Source: an uncultured Lachnospiraceae bacterium
Lineage (GTDB): Bacteria; Bacillota_A; Clostridia; Lachnospirales; Lachnospiraceae
DNA length: 7,469 nucleotides
Direction: 5' to 3'
Assembly: GCA_902767195.1 (NCBI GenBank)
Contig: CACXGS010000090.1
Location: 1 to 7,469 of the forward strand
In this document: piece by piece, positions 1 to 5,821 of the stretch
Layout: every line of letters starts with the position of its first letter
Numbering within the stretch: position 1 is the stretch's first letter
The notes under the pieces: model-generated
What the model saw: the letters and a program-made list of their open reading frames with translations, nothing else
Database searches by the model: none
What the model was told of the DNA's origin: nothing
Made by a program: the position numbers and the translations under genes

Positions 1-74
1 GCGCCAACGATACCTGTCTTAATGATCTTGCCTTCTTTTTCTCTCTGCTCGAGTTTCCAGTTCATGTTGAGCAT
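1..74 (-). CDS. Probable Rossmann-fold NAD(P)-dependent dehydrogenase, N-terminus only (cut by window edge)
   Basis: Only the first 24 codons are visible. The start at 74 follows a GGAGG ribosome binding site (85-89). A second in-frame ATG at 65 is possible but lies further from that site. The protein opens with a polar, charged stretch (MNWKLEQREKEGK) and then a beta strand ending in GIVGA. This is how a dinucleotide-binding Rossmann fold (GxGxxG) begins. From memory of family sequences, this opening resembles the homoserine-dehydrogenase-like oxidoreductases with a C-terminal SAF domain (COG4091 type), but that part is not visible. It is the last gene seen in the PTS cluster, 99 bp after srlB, in the place where E. 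coli has the sorbitol-6-phosphate dehydrogenase srlD. I infer that it oxidises the PTS-generated polyol phosphate. That a gene starts here is fairly sure; the enzyme class is moderate and the substrate unknown. Confidence 0.6.
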   Translation of the reverse strand, partial: MLNMNWKLEQREKEGKIIKTGIVG

Positions 75-110
75 AATGATAAATCCTCCTTATTGTTCTT
101 ATGCGTTGAG

Positions 111-132
111 AAAAAGCAGCCCCCCGGGGGCC
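111..132 (-). terminator. GC-rich palindrome followed by a T-run between srlB and the dehydrogenase gene
   Basis: Read on the minus strand, a run of five C and six G flanked by G and C (119-132) is followed two bases later by five T (111-115). This has the shape of an intrinsic terminator, but the palindrome leaves almost no loop, so the usable stem is only about 4-5 GC pairs. It lies downstream of the srlB stop and upstream of the ribosome binding site of the next gene. It may therefore partly terminate or process the message and lower dehydrogenase expression relative to the PTS. Confidence 0.4.
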
Positions 133-173
133 AAATATACGAATGATACCGAGGAGCTGTTTCTAAATATGTA

Positions 174-545
174 TTAATAGATTTCGATGCGGTCGCCCTC
201 TTTAAGACTGCCCTTTGTCAGCATCTCACCTTCAAGCATGATACATCCGGGACGAAAAGCTTCGTCGCCGCCACCGAATGCCAGAGTACAATGACCCATC
301 TCGCTGAGAGTAGACTGCACCTCATCACCTACTGCCGTGATAGTATAAACATTCTCACCGATGGTCATAATATCCCCTTTAACCGGAGGAGCAATCAGTT
401 CTGCCTTAGCATGAAGAATAGCAAGCTCTGCCAGTTCCGGCGGTGCATCCTCATTAAAGATGATAACAAAGTTGAGAGCCAGTTCCGGCTCAAGGAATTC
501 AAAAGCTTCCGGACCAAATCCGGTAATTTCTGCTGAATATTTCAT
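174..545 (-). CDS. srlB: PTS glucitol/sorbitol-family IIA component
   Basis: This is the cytoplasmic IIA phosphocarrier, which takes phosphate from HPr and passes it to the IIB domain of SrlE. The 123 residues match the usual IIA-Gut length. Family landmarks are a central ILHAKAEL segment with His45, the likely phosphorylated histidine (E. coli has FIHCHGEL here), the TAVGDEVQSTLSEMGHCTL segment at about 70-88, and a late PG turn (99-100). It starts 18 bp after srlE with an AGAGGA ribosome binding site. It is the third PTS gene of the run IIC-IIBC-IIA, the same order as E. coli srlAEB. Family assignment is secure. The sugar is not: Gut-family PTSs also carry other polyols, and the neighbouring enzymes are not the usual sorbitol set. 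Confidence 0.93.
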   Translation of the reverse strand: MKYSAEITGFGPEAFEFLEPELALNFVIIFNEDAPPELAELAILHAKAELIAPPVKGDIMTIGENVYTITAVGDEVQSTLSEMGHCTLAFGGGDEAFRPGCIMLEGEMLTKGSLKEGDRIEIY

Positions 546-563
546 GTTTTCCTCTTCTTTCTC

Positions 564-1568
564 CTAGAAAAGACCAATGCTGAATACATAAGCGATAAGA
601 ACGGAAACCGGTCCTGTAACCAGTCTGGAGAACAGAACTGCCGGCACACCAAACTCGATCGTCTCGGGCTCTGCCTCACCAAGAGATAAGCCTACCGGTA
701 CGAAGTCACCACCAACCTGTCCGTCGATCGCGAACAGAGCCGGAAGAGCATACTGTGCAGGAATAGCCTTTGTAGCAAACTGAGCACCAAGCAGAGTTCC
801 TACTACCTGTGCAATAACAGCACCTGGTCCTAAAATGGGTGACAGGAATGGTAATGAACAGATAAAACAGATCAGCAGCATTCCGGGAAGGCTTCCGCAG
901 AACGGTGCGATTGTATTGGCAATAACATTACCAAGTCCGCTGGCACTGATGATACCAAGAATCGTAGCGGTAAATGCCATGAAAGGAAGAATGTTCTTAA
1001 TAACCATGTCGATGGTGTCACGACCAGCCTGGAAGAACTGTCCTACAACATATCCGACACCTTTACCGATCTTGGTAACGATGTTCTCACTCTTTCCTTC
1101 GTTGGCAGCAGCAATCTCTTCTTTCGCCTGCTGTTTTGTTTTGGGTCCATCGGAAGCGGGAGCAGCAGCTACTTTCTCAGGAGCAATGTACTCACCGGCA
1201 TCACCGAGAACTTCGATATCTTCTACTTTTACATCTGATACATAAATATCTTCTGTGATAAACTGAGCCAGAGGTCCGGACTGTCCGACAGGAGTCAGGT
1301 TAACCGTATAGATACCCTTCTTCGGATAAACGCCGCATCTGGCTGTTCCGCCACAGTCAACAACTGCAACCATAACTTCCTCATCAGGAAGGTTGGTCTT
1401 CCAGCCGTCTACCGCCTCGCCGCCTGTAAGCTCTGCGATCGCCTGGGATACAGGATCAATTCCGCCGCCTGTAACGCTTAATACAGTGTGACATTTCTCA
1501 GTAGGAGTGATCACTAACGGGCCGCCCCAACCGGTTTTTCCTCTGTTGATTTTAATGGTTTTATACAT
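564..1568 (-). CDS. srlE: PTS glucitol/sorbitol-family IIB-C component
   Basis: This component carries the phosphoryl-transfer IIB domain and half of the membrane channel. I place the start at 1568 (334 residues). A GGAGG site at 1577-1581 serves it, and the protein then begins MYKTIKINRGKTGWGGPL, aligning with the known SrlE start. A start at 1598 would overlap srlA and has no separate ribosome binding site. The IIB domain is about 1-125, with the motif VVDCGGTARCG (Cys72 and Cys78; a cysteine here accepts the phosphate). A flexible Ala/Lys/Glu-rich linker follows at about 126-165. The hydrophobic IIC' domain is about 166-334, with segments near 195-215, 228-262 and 306-334 and the DGQVGGDFVPVGLSLGEAEP loop at about 282-301. 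The gene starts 16 bp after srlA, so the two are probably co-translated. Confidence 0.93.
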   Translation of the reverse strand: MYKTIKINRGKTGWGGPLVITPTEKCHTVLSVTGGGIDPVSQAIAELTGGEAVDGWKTNLPDEEVMVAVVDCGGTARCGVYPKKGIYTVNLTPVGQSGPLAQFITEDIYVSDVKVEDIEVLGDAGEYIAPEKVAAAPASDGPKTKQQAKEEIAAANEGKSENIVTKIGKGVGYVVGQFFQAGRDTIDMVIKNILPFMAFTATILGIISASGLGNVIANTIAPFCGSLPGMLLICFICSLPFLSPILGPGAVIAQVVGTLLGAQFATKAIPAQYALPALFAIDGQVGGDFVPVGLSLGEAEPETIEFGVPAVLFSRLVTGPVSVLIAYVFSIGLF

Positions 1569-1584
1569 ATCGAGGCCCTCCCTA

Positions 1585-2109
1585 TTAATTCGATGCATTG
1601 CCGCGGGTCAGCATAGCATAGATTCTCTCTGTTAACAGACCACGGATCAAGATGACGATAACACCAACGATAAAGTAACGTACAGCAAGGCCGCCGATCG
1701 AATAACCGGCCTCTTTCAGGCCATTGGCGATTCCGAGATATACGAAAAGCTCGCCGGCATTCGCATGCGGGAAAAGACCTGTAATGGGATGAACGAAACT
1801 TACACAGGCATCGTAATATGCCGGTTTATATTTCTCATCAACAAAACGTCCAAAGGTGTAACACATCGGGTTAGCAAGGAAGAAAACGGCCAGGATCGGG
1901 AGCAGAGTATAACGAAGAACTGCATATTTCGTAATCTTCTTCGCAAAGGTCTCAACCCGTTCTGTTCCGACCAGCTTGATAATCGAGTTAACGAATACCA
2001 TAAGACAGACAACCTGCGGAATAATACCGGTTACCCATCCTGCAAAGGTTTCTCCACCAGCGGTAAACAAGCTGATAAAAGCCTCAGCTGCTTTTGAGAT
2101 AAATTCCAT
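1585..2109 (-). CDS. srlA: PTS glucitol/sorbitol-family IIC component
   Basis: This integral membrane subunit forms the polyol channel together with the C-terminal half of SrlE. At 174 residues it is close to E. coli SrlA (187). Diagnostic segments are FTAGGETFAGWVTGIIP (15-31), LLPILAVFFLANPMCY (69-84), GRFVDEKYKPAYYDA (87-101) and GLFPHANAGELFVYLGIA (111-128), all of which have direct counterparts in E. coli SrlA. Hydrophobic spans lie near 27-47, 65-81 and 143-160. The start has an AGGAGG site at a normal distance. It is separated from gutM by 126 bp holding a long hairpin and a copy of the shared RCAWWTGY motif, so it may be expressed at a different level from gutM. Confidence 0.93.
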   Translation of the reverse strand: MEFISKAAEAFISLFTAGGETFAGWVTGIIPQVVCLMVFVNSIIKLVGTERVETFAKKITKYAVLRYTLLPILAVFFLANPMCYTFGRFVDEKYKPAYYDACVSFVHPITGLFPHANAGELFVYLGIANGLKEAGYSIGGLAVRYFIVGVIVILIRGLLTERIYAMLTRGNASN

Positions 2110-2135
2110 AATACCCTCCTAAACTATTATGATTG

Positions 2136-2143
2136 ACATTTGC
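2136..2143. promoter_or_regulatory. Candidate operator, RCAWWTGY core, upstream of srlA
   Basis: ACATTTGC lies 27 bp upstream of the srlA start. It matches the palindromic core found in the gutM control region and in the divergent intergenic region. No convincing sigma-A promoter accompanies it: a CATAAT sequence downstream lacks a good -35 partner. It could be a fortuitous match or a roadblock operator within the operon. Confidence 0.3.
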
Positions 2144-2150
2144 CTTATAT

Positions 2151-2203
2151 AAAACGTCTGTCACCGGACATCTGGGCCCTATATGTCCTTTGACCAGACT
2201 TTT
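2151..2203 (-). other. Long imperfect hairpin in the gutM-srlA intergenic region (attenuator or processing site?)
   Basis: In the minus-strand transcript, AAAAGTCT, GTCA and GGACAT (2203 down to 2183) pair with ATGTCC, TGAC and AGAC(G)TTTT (2171 down to 2151). There is one bulged base on each side and a two-base mismatch. This gives roughly 18 pairs around an 11-base loop that contains GGGCCC. A four-T run ends the descending arm. It could be a weak, leaky terminator or an RNase-processing and stability element setting the ratio of gutM to PTS expression. The structure is visible; the role is inferred. Confidence 0.5.
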
Positions 2204-2235
2204 ATACCGAAATGAATCGATGAGAGAAATGTTTA

Positions 2236-2697
2236 TTATTTCTTTTTTCCGTTTCTCTCTTCCATATATTTCTCCTGCTCTCTGGTGAGCTCCCTGTCCG
2301 TCAGCCTGACTTCCAGGGCCTCCAGCGCCCTCACATAGCCTTGATTGCGCCTGAATGTCTTCTTGTCAAATGTTTCCGTAATATCCAGAAAGTCATAAAT
2401 GCTGGTCCCCACCAGCTTCTTGTCCATAAAAGTATCCACCGGATGAAATCTTGCCCAGACTCCAATTCCGTCCATAACTTCTGCGCCGGTAATGATCCCT
2501 TCACTGTCACATGCAATAATAGCTACATGTCCGTCCAGAAAACGTCCCCTTTTCTGACCGAGACCCACATTACCCAGCTTATGCATCCTGCGGACAGCTT
2601 TTTTGTAATTCTGTATCTGCAGAACCCCTCCCACAGACTGCAGGACAAGAAGGCCGAAGAGAATCAGCAGGGCAATCGAAATTCCCGATAAATGCAT
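2236..2697 (-). CDS. gutM: GutM-like glucitol operon accessory/activator protein
   Basis: This resembles GutM, called the glucitol operon activator in E. coli; how GutM proteins act is unclear. Residues 5-27 form one hydrophobic helix (ISIALLILFGLLVLQSVGGV), so the protein is probably anchored in the membrane. The conserved core follows: an IQNYKKAVRRM segment, VGLGQKRGRF (44-53), HVAIIACDSEGII (57-69) and VMDGIGVWARF (74-84). The 153 residues exceed E. coli GutM (119) because of a charged C-terminal tail. It is the first gene of the PTS transcript, with a GGGAGGAG ribosome binding site (2706-2713) eight bases from the ATG and a strong promoter upstream. No DNA-binding fold is recognisable, so a direct transcription-factor role is doubtful. 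A PTS-associated membrane factor is equally possible. Confidence 0.85.
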   Translation of the reverse strand: MHLSGISIALLILFGLLVLQSVGGVLQIQNYKKAVRRMHKLGNVGLGQKRGRFLDGHVAIIACDSEGIITGAEVMDGIGVWARFHPVDTFMDKKLVGTSIYDFLDITETFDKKTFRRNQGYVRALEALEVRLTDRELTREQEKYMEERNGKKK

Positions 2698-2754
2698 AAA
2701 TAATACTCCTCCCGAGTAAATTCTCTGTTATTAAATCATATTCTTTATGAAAAG

Positions 2755-2783
2755 ATTATAATATATCTGACAGTTTTTATCAA
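2755..2783 (-). promoter_or_regulatory. Sigma-A promoter of the gutM-srlAEB operon
   Basis: On the minus strand, TTGATA (2778-2783) and TATAAT (2755-2760) are separated by exactly 17 bp. Transcription should begin near 2748, giving a leader of about 50 nt before the gutM ATG. The first RCAWWTGY site lies just upstream of the -35 box (centred near -53), a position typical for an activator; repression by looping is also possible. Confidence 0.8.
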
Positions 2784-2797
2784 CTATTATGTTCTGA

Positions 2798-2883
2798 GCA
2801 TTTGCTTGAATTAAACAAACGTCAACGTAAATACTGACAAATGTTTTAGTTAATTAATTAACCATCCGTTATTGAGCAATTGT
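2798..2883. promoter_or_regulatory. Three candidate operators at exact 39-bp spacing upstream of gutM
   Basis: GCATTTGC (2798-2805), ACAAATGT (2837-2844) and GCAATTGT (2876-2883) all fit the palindromic core RCAWWTGY. Their start positions are exactly 39 bp apart. Sites 1 and 3 share wider context (TGA, core, TTRAAT). A degenerate fourth match (GCAAATTA, 2916-2923) follows at 40 bp. The region sits between the upstream SorC-type gene and the gutM promoter, so the natural ligands are the two regulators encoded next to it. Which one binds cannot be told from sequence. Confidence 0.55.
2849..2862. repeat. Perfect 14-bp AT palindrome in the gutM control region
   Basis: GTTAATTAATTAAC is its own reverse complement. 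It lies between the second and third RCAWWTGY sites. It may be a separate protein-binding site, or simply low-complexity AT DNA. Confidence 0.35.
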
Positions 2884-2949
2884 TTAAATATTCATCCATT
2901 AAGAACAAACAATCTGCAAATTATCATCTGCCGAAGGAATACTTTGTAA

Positions 2950-3927
2950 TCAGTCCTCCTCATCGATCAGCTTTCTGGCACATTCCGCATTGGTAATCAG
3001 GACATTAATCAAATTGCCCTTGATGGCGCCTTTCACTGCATTCACCTTTCTCTCCCCGGTGGCGATTCCGATCTTGACCGGAATTCTCTTATAATCCTCC
3101 ATGGGAATAGCGGCTACCCGGTCATTAAAATTGTGAAATGGCTCTGTATTTCCTTCTTTATCAAAGAACTGTAATGTAATATCCCCCACAGCGCCGGCCT
3201 TAGACAGTTCAAGAAGCTCCTGCCTGGTAGCGTAACCTGCCTTAATCAGGGTGTGGTCTTCCCCTTCGGGAAATCCGATTCCCACCACAGCTACATCAAT
3301 CTTCTTGAATTCATCAAAAACAAAATTCACGGCTTTCTCCTGAAGGAAGTATCGGAGGACCTCTTTATCGGAAAAGATGGCCGGGGAAAGGAACTGTACA
3401 TAAGTACCTCCGAACTTGTCGATAAATCTCCTGGCAATCTCATTTCCCTGCACATCCATACCGTCGATAGCACCATGGCTGATTCCGCCGACAATGGGAA
3501 CACAAAGCAGGCTATGGAACTTCTTGAACGTTTTATTGGTCTGGAGAACACGGTTTAATGTCTGACCCATGGTGACACCGATCCGGTAACCCTCTTTAAG
3601 AAGACTGTACAGATAGTCTGCAGCCTGCTCGAAGATATAGGCAGCTGCCTCGCTTTTGGAATCCAAGACACTCTCCTCGACGATAACCACATCCTTGAGG
3701 GAGAACTTTGTCTCCAGCTTTCTCTCCAATTCTCCGTAGTTAAAGGCGGCCGGATTATGAATCTCAATCCGGACGATCCCCCGCTCTCTGCCATTCTGCA
3801 GCATACGGAGCACGGATGATCTGGACACTCCCAGATAGTCCCCGATCTCCTTTTGATTCATCTGGTCTTCATAATACAAACAGCATACTTTATATATAAG
3901 TCTGTCGTCATCCACTATCTTCTTCAT
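2950..3927 (-). CDS. SorC/DeoR-family sugar-responsive transcriptional regulator (downstream copy)
   Basis: This 325-residue protein has an N-terminal helix-turn-helix at about 23-43 (NQKEIGDYLGVSRSSVLRML) and a SorC-type sugar-phosphate-binding domain from about 60 to the end. Domain landmarks are GVTMGQTLNRVL near 117-127, PIVGG near 143, VAVVGIGFPEGED near 211, AGAVGDITLQFFDKEGN near 243 and a C-terminal IKGNLINVLITN. SorC regulators typically sense phosphorylated sugars and bind as tetramers. The start is two bases after the stop of the other regulator, with a GGGGGAGG site inside that gene, so the two are translationally coupled. It lies directly upstream of the PTS control region, the likely target. 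The effector and the sign of control are unknown. Confidence 0.9.
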   Translation of the reverse strand: MKKIVDDDRLIYKVCCLYYEDQMNQKEIGDYLGVSRSSVLRMLQNGRERGIVRIEIHNPAAFNYGELERKLETKFSLKDVVIVEESVLDSKSEAAAYIFEQAADYLYSLLKEGYRIGVTMGQTLNRVLQTNKTFKKFHSLLCVPIVGGISHGAIDGMDVQGNEIARRFIDKFGGTYVQFLSPAIFSDKEVLRYFLQEKAVNFVFDEFKKIDVAVVGIGFPEGEDHTLIKAGYATRQELLELSKAGAVGDITLQFFDKEGNTEPFHNFNDRVAAIPMEDYKRIPVKIGIATGERKVNAVKGAIKGNLINVLITNAECARKLIDEED

Positions 3928-3929
3928 AA

Positions 3930-4874
3930 TCAGGCCTCCCCCGCAAGAATTCTCGCTGTATCATAATCTGTAAAAAGTGTTGTCAGAAGCCCTCCCTTTA
4001 AGGCTGCCTTTATGGCCTGAGCCTTATGAGTTCCATAGGCAAGGGCGATGACCTCCCTGGCATTCTTCCTCATGGCAGACAGGTCGCAGGCAACAACACG
4101 CCGGTTGAAATCGATATCAACCTCATCCCCGCCGCTGTCGATAAAGCGGAAAGCCACATCTCCTACTGCAGTGCTCTCCAGAATCTGCTGCCGGTCCTCT
4201 GTTGTCAGGTATTCATATTCCAGGACTCTGGAATGCTCCATGTCGCCGATTCCTACTAATATAATGTCAGCGTGTTCTCCCAGGTCGATAATCTCCCGGG
4301 TCATGGGATTGGACATCAGGACCTGATATTCATTCCGGTCAGCGCAATAGGCATTGGCATGAAGCAGCCGGCAGCCGGCTCCCAGTGCATTGGAGAGACG
4401 GTTGGCATTCACGTTACTGAGACAGTCCACATCAGAACCTGCCCCGCCGACCACAGGCACCACCGTGACATCCTTAAGCTGCATATCCACCACATGGTCA
4501 ATCATTCTCGCAATGGATGTTCCCCAGCTGACTCCAAGGGTATCCTTCTGCCTGATATGGGAGATCAGATAATTGGCTGCCGCCACACTGAGGTTCATAT
4601 AGTCCCCGGGAGCACCGGGACGAATCACTGATACATGATCGATCCGGTACATATTCATAATCTTCTGCTCCAGATCCGGTGATCCTGAAAGGGGTGAGTT
4701 CACCTCAATCCTTACGATATCCATCTCTTTTGCCTTCTTAAGGAGCTTGGATACCCAGGGTCTGGACACTCCCAGCCGGTCCGCAATCTCTTTCTGGGGC
4801 ATATCATATAGATAATACATCTCCGCCGCAAGGGTCACTTTTCTTAATACATCATCTTCCTGAACAACTCTCAT
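3930..4874 (-). CDS. SorC/DeoR-family sugar-responsive transcriptional regulator (upstream copy)
   Basis: I chose the start at 4874 (314 residues). It has an AGAGGA ribosome binding site at a normal distance, and the best promoter places transcription start downstream of the alternative ATG at 4946, which also lacks such a site. The helix-turn-helix is about 26-46 (PQKEIADRLGVSRPWVSKLL). The sugar-binding domain follows, with LGVSWGTSIARM, VVPVVGGAGSDVD, IILVGIGDMEHS, STAVGDVAFRFIDSGGDEV and a C-terminal LKGGLLTTLFTD. It is a paralogue of the next gene, sharing the QKEI.D.LGVSR and IVRIE motifs, but the recognition helices differ (SRPWVSKLL versus SRSSVLRML), so their operators may differ. 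It is transcribed away from the TIM-YjbQ-aldolase operon across a 243-bp shared control region, a classic arrangement for local control. Confidence 0.9.
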   Translation of the reverse strand: MRVVQEDDVLRKVTLAAEMYYLYDMPQKEIADRLGVSRPWVSKLLKKAKEMDIVRIEVNSPLSGSPDLEQKIMNMYRIDHVSVIRPGAPGDYMNLSVAAANYLISHIRQKDTLGVSWGTSIARMIDHVVDMQLKDVTVVPVVGGAGSDVDCLSNVNANRLSNALGAGCRLLHANAYCADRNEYQVLMSNPMTREIIDLGEHADIILVGIGDMEHSRVLEYEYLTTEDRQQILESTAVGDVAFRFIDSGGDEVDIDFNRRVVACDLSAMRKNAREVIALAYGTHKAQAIKAALKGGLLTTLFTDYDTARILAGEA

Positions 4875-4934
4875 AATATATTCCTCTTTCTCCAGGCCTT
4901 GAGATTCTTCGTTCTCAAATCTTTTTCTGAGCTT

Positions 4935-4963
4935 ATCATAACGCATATAAAGAAAAAAATCAA
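4935..4963 (-). promoter_or_regulatory. Probable sigma-A promoter of the tandem regulator genes
   Basis: On the minus strand, TTGATT (4958-4963) and TATGAT (4935-4940) are 17 bp apart. The start point would fall near 4928, inside the longer possible reading frame, which supports the 4874 translation start. An alternative -10 (TATACT, 4963-4968) lacks a good -35 box. Confidence 0.5.
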
Positions 4964-4972
4964 GTATAAATT

Positions 4973-4993
4973 ACATATGTTAGTCACATTTGT
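4973..4993. promoter_or_regulatory. Pair of adjacent RCAWWTGY candidate operators in the divergent intergenic region
   Basis: ACATATGT (4973-4980) and ACATTTGT (4986-4993) are 13 bp apart. Both fit the core seen upstream of gutM, and the wider 12-mers TTACATATGTTA and TCACATTTGTAA share 9 positions. They lie between the two divergent promoters: next to the -35 of the regulator promoter and about 55-80 bp upstream of the predicted TIM-operon start. One bound regulator could act on both. Confidence 0.5.
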
Positions 4994-5003
4994 AACCTCT
5001 AAT

Positions 5004-5089
5004 AAAATTAGTTCTTGACAAATCCTGTTTTTAAGGTTATTATCAGAGCAAGAAGCAGGAAAACTAATTTTTAAGATACTCAACTAATT
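5004..5089. repeat. AACTAATT repeats bracketing the TIM-operon promoter
   Basis: AAAATTAGTT (5004-5013) and its exact reverse complement AACTAATTTT (5062-5071) flank the promoter at 5015-5043. A third copy of the 8-mer AACTAATT sits at 5082-5089, exactly 20 bp after the second. The arrangement would allow a repressor to bind on both sides of the promoter. It is AT-rich, so chance is a real alternative. Confidence 0.4.
5015..5043 (+). promoter_or_regulatory. Sigma-A promoter of the TIM-YjbQ-aldolase operon
   Basis: A consensus TTGACA (5015-5020), a 17-bp spacer and TATTAT (5038-5043, one mismatch to consensus) predict a start near 5050 and a leader of about 68 nt. The leader shows no TPP riboswitch or other recognisable RNA structure. 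Confidence 0.85.
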
Positions 5090-5117
5090 CACCTGACAAA
5101 GGCAAAGGAGTAAAAAA

Positions 5118-5819
5118 ATGTCGAAAGCTAGAAGCCCGTTTTTAATTGTCAACCCGAAGTCCTACTTATATGGAAAAGAGAGCCTTGCCCTGGCAAAGGA
5201 AGTCGATCAGGTGGCCAAAGATGTCCCTGATCTGCAGATGTATTTCACATGTCCTTTCGCAGATATCCGCATGATCAAGGAAAACACCAGGTATCTTTCT
5301 GTTGTCGCGCAGTCCATGGATCCGCTGGTACCGGGAAGAGGAATGGGACACGTTCTTCCGGAGTCCCTGAAGGAAGCCGGCGCAGAGGGAGTTTTCCTGA
5401 ACCATGCTGAGAATCAGAAGACCGTTGTAGATCTCTACAACTGTATCAAACGTGCCAAGGAACTTGATATGTTTACCGTTGTCTGTGCTGACAGTAAAGA
5501 CGAAGCCAGAGCGGTTACCTGCCTGGGAGCAGATGTTGTCCTCGCAGAGCCGACAGAACTGATCGGAACCGGCCAGGTAGCAGATGACGCATACACCATC
5601 GAGATTGTAAAGGCTCTTCATGAGATTAACCCTGACGTCCTGATCATGATCGCTTCCGGCATCACCACTCCGGAGGATTGCTATAATGTCATCAAGCTTG
5701 GCGCCAACGGAACCGGCGGAACTTCCGGTATCCTGAACGCACCGTCACCCGCCCAGAGAGTACGTGACATGGCTGTAGCCATGGTGAAGGCAGCGAAAGA
5801 ATTAGAGGAGGACAAATAA
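5118..5819 (+). CDS. Short, archaeal-type triosephosphate isomerase homologue
   Basis: This 233-residue (beta/alpha)8 isomerase is shorter than the usual ~250-residue bacterial TIM and resembles archaeal TIMs. Catalytic equivalents are present: Asn12 and Lys14 (VNPKSY), His96 (LNHAEN) and the base Glu144 (AEPTELIGTG, loop 6), with a Gly-rich phosphate-binding turn at 198-204. The serine after the catalytic His in canonical TIM is Ala97, and the usual ERR becomes ENQ. The segment AQSMDPLVPGRGMGHVLPE (65-82) is archaeal-like. An AAAGGAG site lies seven bases from the ATG. As the first gene of an operon with an aldolase and opposite a polyol PTS, it more likely isomerises a pathway-specific triose or tetrulose phosphate (compare EryH of Brucella) than serves glycolysis. 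A plain TIM that supports aldolase flux cannot be excluded. Confidence 0.85.
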   Translation: MSKARSPFLIVNPKSYLYGKESLALAKEVDQVAKDVPDLQMYFTCPFADIRMIKENTRYLSVVAQSMDPLVPGRGMGHVLPESLKEAGAEGVFLNHAENQKTVVDLYNCIKRAKELDMFTVVCADSKDEARAVTCLGADVVLAEPTELIGTGQVADDAYTIEIVKALHEINPDVLIMIASGITTPEDCYNVIKLGANGTGGTSGILNAPSPAQRVRDMAVAMVKAAKELEEDK

Positions 5820-5821
5820 TT

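Noticed and set aside
835..1245. 136-codon open frame on the plus strand inside srlE
   Set aside because: Antisense shadow of a clearly conserved membrane PTS gene; no ribosome binding site and no recognisable protein.
1569..1598. Earlier start of srlE giving 344 residues
   Set aside because: It overlaps the end of srlA, has no ribosome binding site of its own, and adds residues absent from the family N-terminus.
4026..4631. Several plus-strand open frames inside the upstream regulator gene
   Set aside because: Overlapping shadows of the SorC-type gene in two frames, with no family resemblance or start signals.
4871..5083. 70-codon minus-strand frame covering the divergent promoter region
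   Set aside because: It spans both promoters and the candidate operators, has no ribosome binding site and shows random composition.
5044..5117. Possible TPP riboswitch controlling a thiamine-related YjbQ
   Set aside because: The leader is only about 68 nt, AT-rich and lacks THI-box sequence, so thiamine control is not supported.
5166..5621. 151-codon minus-strand frame inside the TIM gene
   Set aside because: Shadow of a gene with intact catalytic motifs; no supporting signals.
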